In this document: positions 57,301 through 64,000 of the stretch, piece by piece
Layout: the number at the start of each line of letters is the position of its first letter
Numbering within the stretch: position 1 is the stretch's first letter
From: Entonaema liquescens
Lineage: Eukaryota > Ascomycota > Sordariomycetes > Xylariales > Xylariaceae
Direction of reading: 5' to 3'
Assembly: GCA_902805475.1 (NCBI GenBank)
Contig: CADCSX010000006.1
Span: 1,178,001-1,242,000 of the forward strand
DNA length: 64,000 nucleotides
Program-made: the position numbers and the translations under genes
Notes under the pieces: generated by a model
What the model was told of the DNA's origin: nothing
The model's input: only the letters and a program-made list of their open reading frames with translations
Database searches by the model: none

Positions 57301-58597
57301 ATACGGTCGCCTGAGCTCTATTCCTTCAATTGGTGACGCAACTAATCCGCCTGAGGGACCACGTGGCCGTGGCCGTAACTCAGCTCGCGCTCCAGCAAAC
57401 AATATCCCTGGGCGACCAGATCCTAGATTTCCGAGCAACGAGCCTCACCGGCCCTCGTCCCCAGATAGGCACCATCCTCCTACTGGTCCCGCATCGTCTA
57501 GGCCACGTCGAGGTCAGACTGGAGGACAATATGGCCACGGAAACGGTCCGGCCACCTCGCCAACAGCTACTAATCCGTCGGGAGGAATACACCCGGAAAG
57601 GCTAAGGCATCTGAACCCAGGTAGTTCTGCTGGGTCAGTACCGTCTCCTCAGGCATCATACCCAGCTTCTGCCCCCAGCACGGTGCCCGTGCATCCTGAT
57701 CGAATGGGCCAGATTACAGCATCGCCTTCTGGTTCTCACCAAGGTAATCGTTCTGCGTTGCCTCCTTTACAAACCTCCGATCGAGCCACAATGTCTGGAC
57801 CATCAAATCACCGCCAACCATCTGGAGGCCATCCAGGTCCCTTCGGGTCCGATGCTAACATAATGGCCGCGCCTACCGGACCAGCGAACACTAATGAACG
57901 TTCCAGGGCTGGTGGTGGGAGACGGCAGTTGTCGGGCATTAACACGATACTTTCAGGAGGAAGTCCTACTGTGCGTACAAGGGGCTCTCGATCTAATCTG
58001 GCTGGCTCTGACGCTCAGGTGCTCACGGGAGCGTCTCCTGTCTCTACACCGGTCCATGAACGCCCTGATCCAAATATACTGTTAGGTGAGCGTAATGTGA
58101 ATGGAGGGGAACGCCCTGGGCGTAATGATCACGAACGGGGACGGAGAGATCACAGCAATGCCGATCGATCTCTACGCTCCTCCCGTCGGAGCAGTCGGGA
58201 TCGCAGTGCAGAAAGGGACCAGAGGCCAAAGGAGCACCGCGATTACCGAGATCGGAAGTCTAATACTGGGATTCCCAACCATGGGAGAGAAGGCGAGATG
58301 GAACCGCCACGCCGATCCGGTCGAGATTCTACGGGTATTGGTAGAGAGCCAGTGCCTGGTGCTGGAAGAGGTGATGTGATGGGTAACCCCCGTGATGGAC
58401 AGCGAGAGCCGCGTCATCGTGGGGATGGCGGAAGCGGAAGACATGAGGATTACGGACGTGGTCGTGGAGGGGGTGGACCAGGTGGAGGACAACGTGGAGG
58501 TGATGATCATCGAGACACAAGGGGGGGCGACGACCGAGGCCGCAAGCGTCGAAGCGATGATTTTGGAGGGCCCACCGAGAAGAGGCAGAGACGTTAG
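51311..58597 (+). CDS. THO2: THO complex subunit 2 (Tho2/THOC2)
   Basis: Scaffold of the nuclear THO/TREX complex, which couples transcription elongation to mRNA export and prevents R-loops. Exons are 51311-55897, 55950-56050 and 56098-58597, giving about 2395 residues (an alternative acceptor three bases later, 56101, is also in frame). Residues 1-110 are disordered and basic (MPPKRKRNERPSD). The helical THOC2 core spans about 120-1530, with AELYRTPFHAREHHDFALVQACW, FFIKIGFISLPDLYPHLWP, FYLDEWADNVPICQTVDDVF, DFTDAQLFALSGGEVLRRQTL and LLPTEVWDKISPEFFVLFWSL. Introns are confined to the core-to-tail border (donors GTAAGT). The last 860 residues are disordered and extremely rich in Arg, Asp, Pro, Gly and Ser (PRDPRDPRDSRELRDPRDQ-type repeats, ending GGGGPGGGQRGG), which in this family bind RNA. 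It is by far the longest gene in the window and has no frame break. Confidence 0.96.
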
Positions 58598-59890
58598 GAT
58601 CGGGGTCAGACAGACCAAGCTCAGCCGTACTATGTGAGATTACCTCGATAAAGCTCTTTTTTCTTTTTAAAGTCGACCATGTATTATGAAAAATCAGCTC
58701 AGGGAGGCGACGAGCATATAATTCGCAGACGATGGCAGAAACAACAGGCAGTGTCATTGAGTACTACAATTCCATAGCATTCATCTGCAGCGGTGTCAAG
58801 GGAAATGGGCGCGGGAAACTTCTAGCATTTTTAAACAAACGGCCTCGCCGCGTCAGTTTTCGTCGTTTTAGCGCGAATTAAAGGGGGATGCCTATTCCCA
58901 CGACATAAACAAGCAAGGCAAAGGAGAGACCAAAACACACACTACTTAATTCATACAATTTTCTTTCCTTGCATTTACCGTTTATTCCGGCGTTAAGAGA
59001 TACCAGATCCAGAATCAGAGAGTTTTTTTGCCTTTCCCATTTAATGTACAACAAAACAAAGCAAAGCAAGCGACAAGCCGCGAATTATGATACCCCTTTT
59101 TTACCCCCATCTCCGCGCGCCTGTTCGATATGGAATTCTAAGACGTCCAAATACCTAGGAACGGACAGACGTGCAATAGAATTGGCAATATGGCGTTCTT
59201 AAGGACGAGGCGTGAATTGTAGAATATTGTTGGGGACTAGGGAATAGGTCTAGATCACGCTCAAGCGATATTTATGGAAACTTTGGCTTGGCATGGAGCG
59301 GATAATTCCCCCAAGTGCGTGTATGAATAGATATTTGTATGGTATTACGAATCATGGAGACTTATTAAATGCGCGACAAGAGCTGGTAGAAGTGAAATGC
59401 TACTTACTGTGTCCGAGTTTCACATGACACATTTAGGTCGTGCTTCAGATTATACACTAATAAATTATAAAATTGATTTATCACGTAGAATAACTAGCAA
59501 AACTCAAGCAACAGTAATATGAGGTTTACGCATCATTTCATTTATACAATTCGCAGTTACGAAGGTATCTATCTATGTCTAAGCCATTTTATCGACTTTC
59601 CTATTTCTGTCCTGCTATCAGCAAAACGACTTCCTTACTTAAACAAGTATGATATAATCCTCTCTCCACCAAAAGGCAAAAATATCAGGACGAAACAAAT
59701 CATCAAGTTTCATCTGGTCCGAGCGGACCAGTCAGAACGCCTGGCAACAAAAAGCCCCGTCTCACAAAAAAGATTCCAGAACGCCGAAATGTCAAAGGCT
59801 CGCCCCATAACCCTAATTATGCATTCGCAAAGAATAGGTACGTAACGAGATTATATGCTCGTGGCTGTTATGAATGATAAGGATTAGGTT
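58598..59890. other. convergent intergenic region THO2 / DUF300 gene
   Basis: About 1.3 kb between two stop codons. It contains both 3' UTRs. A 108-codon frame at 59519-59845 is unsupported. No repeat or RNA gene was recognised. Confidence 0.55.
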
Positions 59891-61724
59891 TTATATCGCA
59901 GTGCCCGGCTGAGGTCGGTCGCCCCATAGCGCGTTGCCGACACGAACTTGTGTTGACGTTCTCGAGCCTGGACCGGGTCTATTCTGCGGCTCGTTCCATC
60001 CCGCTGTGCTTCCGCCTTGACTACCGTATGCTTCGTTCGGATCATACTCGTGCCGCACACTGCTAGCAGCTCCCAAGTCACCTCTAACATCGTCGTAGGA
60101 CGTGTACGGCGCATAACCCACCGAAGGATTAGGATAGTCGTAGAATTGAGCCCGCCCAGGCTCTATGTAAGGGTCAGTCGGACGCCTCGAGATGTTACCC
60201 GGATTAGGCTGTGCGTGCGTGATTAATCCAGCGCTCTCCTCGGGGACTATATCACCAGGTTGAACGCCAAACGTAGGCCGGTGAAATTCGGTGGTGATTG
60301 GTAGGTTTTCTGAATCTTTTACGCCAGGGCGACCTGCGCCATACGGTTTCATGGGATAGCTGGTGTCAATATCGCTAGCCTTAGTCTGATAGCTAGAGTC
60401 TTCGCGGCGGTGCTTAACCCCGACAAATAGCCATCTCATACCGCGGCCGAAGGCCTTAACGATATCCCATGGGTTAAGAGCATCCGCAAAAGCCTTTAGG
60501 CCCATAAAGCCACCCATCTTAACTCCATGTTCGTTCTCACGAGGCGGCAGTCCTGAAGATGGATCAGAAACCGGGTAATAGGTCGTTTTGGCGCTTTCGA
60601 GATACGGAGCGTAAGGAAAGGCCCAGATATGAAGGATTGCAAAAAGCGCCATCTCGACGCAGAGCATTAGACTCGGTATACCAACCTTCAGGTCGGGATA
60701 AGCGAGGATAGCATTCGGATTCACTATATGAAGGGTAGAGGTTCCAAGAGAGATGGCAATCGTTTGCCAAAAAGACAAGAAAATGACGAGTTTAATAGCT
60801 AAGACCTTGAGAAACGGCTTGTGTTCGCCTAGTGGTTCTCGTAGCTGTACGTAGAACTGGATTAGACAGTACATAGCAATAGTAACTGCTATACACTCTA
60901 TTGCGATGACCTGTGATTTTGTAAGCGGCTCTGAGACTCTCCTTTCGTAGGATGGCGATACATACCCAAATGTGAGCAAAAACAGGACTGTTAGAACTCT
61001 CGCAGTACCGCTCAAAGTACTGTGTCACAACAGCAGTAATGGTCATGGCGACCCTAATGAAGCAGTAATGGTAGATTCCAATCCAGACAATGTTAAACCA
61101 CGTCAGACCGCTCTTGGGAGTTCTCCACGGTCCCCTCTCACCACCGCAACACTTAGCGAACCAGTTTATCGGCCATACCCACTCTTTCACCGGGTGCATA
61201 TTTCGGAAGAAATCCTTCTGGTCGTGCAGGTCGGGCGCGACGTAATGACACATCAGGGCGAAAAAGGAGGCGATGGCGAAGGCCTCATAGCAGTCGCTAA
61301 TAACCTGGAAGTAAACGGCATGCCAGTAATACCATATGCATAAGAAGGCAGAGGTGGCATAAATCGGGATCATAAATAAGATGCGAATAATACTGATTCT
61401 AGTTAGTAAGGTTATATACGCTGTCGTGACGAGATAAACGTACTGTCGCTGTTCGCGGGGTTTAGTGTAGTTGAGGGCATGTTGCCACATCAAATAGAAG
61501 CTCACGATATAAGCAACTATGGTGGCTCCGCCAGCGATGATGAGGGCGAGTTGATGGAAGGTCAAAGGACCCGCGATCTTCTCTTCCGACCCGACTATCA
61601 AAAAGCATGTCAGCATTACATCTTGGCGCCACGATTCTGGGCATGCAGGAACCCCAGATTATAGAATCCCATCTGAGCACGTACTCCTCATCTCCTCCAA
61701 CGTCGAGTTACATGTTAAATTCAT
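59891..61724 (-). CDS. DUF300 / TMEM184 (organic solute transporter Ost-alpha-like) membrane protein
   Basis: Seven-transmembrane protein of the Ost-alpha/TMEM184/DUF300 family; its fungal function is not settled, though relatives act in vacuolar organisation and solute transport. Exons are 61724-61685 (MNLTCNSTLEEMR), 61594-61444, 61398-60966 and 60910-59891, giving 547 residues; the GTACGT donor of exon 1 restores I-V-G-S-E-E in frame. Membrane segments can be seen in LALIIAGGATIVAYIVSFYL, ILFMIPIYATSAFLCIWYYW, FAIASFFALMCHYV, VIAIECIAVTIAMYCLIQFY, FLKVLAIKLVIFLSFWQTIA and VEMALFAILHIWAF. The family motif KCCGGERG after PINWFAK is present. The C-terminal 180 residues are hydrophilic, Pro/Tyr/Gly-rich and disordered, as in other fungal members. 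The start at 61724 depends on the inferred first intron; the next in-frame ATG at 61616 lies inside that intron. Confidence 0.9.
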
Positions 61725-64000
61725 CGTGCCGACTATAATTCGATCATCCGTAAGGTCTAGCAGAATTTGGAAAAGCGCGATCGCTTGTTAGATTGAACCC
61801 TTAAAATCGTATCCTCCACTGATATCAGACTGATTAGAGGCTGCTCGATAGATAGACTATATTATCGGGGAGATTTCGTAATCAACGCGGCGTATCGATG
61901 TTTAGGAAAAAGGATTCGAGGGGCTGTGCGTGTTATTGCGACAGAAGCGGAAACAGGGGAAAGTTGGGAAATGAGCGGCTTTGCGGATTTATTTGCTGAA
62001 GAAACTGTCGCGTCCGACCGGCGGGTAAGATGTTCTGGAGAGAAGAAATACCAATATGATGTTGGTTTGTTGTACAGGTCGCGTCGACGAAGAAGTAGCC
62101 GGCAAAACGGATGAGTTGGGCAGAGATGTTAGAAACAAAGAAAAAAAAAGATGCTCAGCCCCGTTGGTAGTTGCACGAGGATCTGCGAATTCGTGAAGGT
62201 TTGGAAATTACAGGCCAAGCCTAAATACCGGGGATACGTACCACTTTGAGCAAACGGGGAATTAGAGAATTAGAAGGTACGGTTTAGTTACGTCGCCAAG
62301 GCATACGTCCTAGGTACCGCCAAGGGTGACGCACATGTCGCATAGCGGGGTCTACATAGTACATATTTACTGTCGTTCGTTATTGTCCATCGTCACTGGT
62401 CAACTCGAACCGGCACAACGGCAAAAGGGGCGGGTCGTAAGCGCTAAGTCGGATGGTTTCTGCAGCTAAGCCACTAGTCAATACGTAAATCCCGTAAGGG
62501 ACCAAAAACTTCTCTACAGATGGAATGCACGTCGTATCGATATAAATTCAATCTCCATAACCAGATCTGATAAAGATTAAGTTTAAGTTTTAAACGAAGT
62601 CAGATACGAGATAAATATAAGTAAAGCTATTGCCGTTTTAGTATACGTGTGTTTGTACCTCAACCCCCAAATTCCAACTCCAAATCCATACCTAGACTTT
62701 ACAGAATCAGTTAACTACTTACCTAGGTATGTAAGCTGTAAGCTTTGAATATGTCACTTGACCTCACAACCACACCAACTTTATTAGAAAGGGGCTAAGT
62801 TTTTATTCCACGTCACACCTCAAATCAAAATAAACCCAACTCTAGAACTTCATCGTCTCCCTCGGGCACCGCCTTCAGGTAAAAGAATAATCAGAAAGGA
62901 CTCCGGTCCAATAGAAGTGTAACTTTACCCCAAAAAGAAATATTTAAGGCGTCTAATTCGTAGAAGTCCATACAAAGCCTTAAACGGAGATATCACTCAT
63001 AATCTTTATTTCGCATTATAAGGGTATACTATAGACACAGCCTCACGGCTATGCGGTAATATGACTTTCGGAAGATTAATGATTGGTTATGTGATATTAG
63101 AACTGAATACGCGTATATGCACCTTCACTGTCTCTGACACTCGCTTAAATATGTCTATTCACTGTCACTAAAGGTCCTATAAGAAAGGCCTGCTAAATAG
63201 CCTAGAGAAAATATGCATTTATTAGTAAAATACGGGACAAGGCATTTTAGGAGCGAATGATACGGGTTGGTGGAGTGGTGTGGGCATATCAGTATATCCA
63301 TAAAGATCAATAGCTTAGGGTATACGTACCCAGGTAGGTAGGTATCTATTGATGATCTTCTAGGTAATATATGACAGATATAATAAATTCTAGAGTTTTT
63401 GCTTATATGCCGTAATACCTCTTGTGGGAAGATATCTTGAGACTACCCCAAGGACTGGAATAGACGTATTCCATTTTGGAAAGGGGGTCCTTGAAACTAA
63501 TCCACAATCACCTTACCTACTTTCACATACAATGCCAGGATTCCAGATGAGACATCTAGAACAAAGAACTTATTTAGTATATATAACCATAAGTTTCTAT
63601 AGAGCTAAATTTAGGTTTCCTTTGCCAACTCTTTCTATTAATACCTACCATCAAAGAACCCCCAAGATTGAGTTCTTCTTCTCTAGCTTGAAGTTTAGAG
63701 CCGCATGTTTTTATCCCAAGATATCGTTCGCAGCATTTCCCATATTATTACCAGATAGTTAGCAAATACATTCTTGATTAATCCTTTTACACCTAGATAT
63801 AATATGGTGCATCGCTGGTTTCAAGTGGTTGAGCCACGACGGTGAGGGATACAATAATACGGTGAAGCTAGGAAATACATAGGGAAAAGCCAAAATGAAA
63901 TAAACTATCTGATAGTTTAAACCTATTCTACAATTTACTTAATCTCGAGGCTGTTAGTGAAAGTAGGATTGGCGGCTGCGAGGCTGATGATTATTGCGAC
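61725..64000. other. 2.3 kb right-end region without a recognised gene
   Basis: The left part holds the promoter of the DUF300 gene. Beyond about 62,500 the DNA is AT-rich with frequent stops; a 112-codon frame at 63424-63762 shows no recognisable domain. A TAGG motif run (63331-63343) is present. The window may end inside an intergenic gap. Confidence 0.5.

Noticed and set aside
61462..61680. In-frame ATG at 61616 as start of the DUF300 gene
   Set aside because: It lies in a segment better explained as an intron; the exon at 61724-61685 gives a family-like N-terminus (MNLTCNSTLEEMR) and joins in phase.
1..64000. CRISPR array or biosynthetic gene cluster
   Set aside because: No regularly spaced repeats with unique spacers were seen, and no polyketide synthase, NRPS, terpene cyclase or cluster regulator is present.

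Overview
This 64 kb window is nuclear DNA from a filamentous ascomycete (Pezizomycotina, probably Sordariomycetes; Xylariales-like is only a guess). The evidence is short GT-AG introns of about 50-130 bp with CTAAC/CTGAC-type branch sites, widely spaced single-gene transcription units, fungal versions of housekeeping proteins, and intergenic DNA full of TAGG/TACC microsatellites. No tRNA, rRNA, CRISPR array or intact transposon was recognised.

Layout. 1-4.6 kb: RPB5 (minus) and a BFR1-like coiled-coil protein (plus), divergent. 4.6-10.8 kb: microsatellite-rich intergenic DNA around one conserved Cys-motif hypothetical gene. 10.8-22.3 kb: a dense block of housekeeping genes, namely a mitochondrial Obg GTPase (MTG2-like), the tRNA m5C methyltransferase TRM4, a dynamin-like GTPase and mitochondrial EF-G2 (MEF2). 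22.9-24.8 kb: the retromer sorting nexin VPS17, divergent from MEF2. 24.8-30.0 kb: a gene-poor stretch. 30.0-37.2 kb: a sorbitol dehydrogenase-like enzyme, COP9 signalosome subunit 6, and two lineage-specific conserved hypothetical genes. 37.2-40.2 kb: gene-poor. 40.2-46.2 kb: a transcription-type cyclin, an unknown protein and a Pho84-type phosphate transporter. 46.2-48.7 kb: gene-poor. 48.7-61.7 kb: homoserine O-acetyltransferase (MET2), the very large THO2 subunit of the THO complex, and a DUF300/TMEM184 membrane protein. 61.7-64 kb: no gene seen.

The genes do not form a pathway cluster. They cover transcription and mRNA export (RPB5, THO2, cyclin), mitochondrial translation (MTG2, MEF2), tRNA modification, membrane traffic (VPS17, dynamin), methionine synthesis and phosphate uptake. 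Two mitochondrial translation GTPases lying within 10 kb is probably coincidence.

The most important observation concerns the sequence itself. Four otherwise well-conserved genes (MTG2-like, TRM4, MET2 and the hypothetical gene at 34.5 kb) are broken by shifts of the reading frame by one base, almost all in the same direction (one base lost) and several in short homopolymers. Because essential or biosynthetic genes are hit and both flanks of each break still encode conserved sequence, I read these as consensus indel errors in the assembly rather than true pseudogenes; re-sequencing would decide. I found no convincing new biological system. The best candidates for follow-up are the uncharacterised conserved proteins and a tandem hairpin pair near 25.2 kb.
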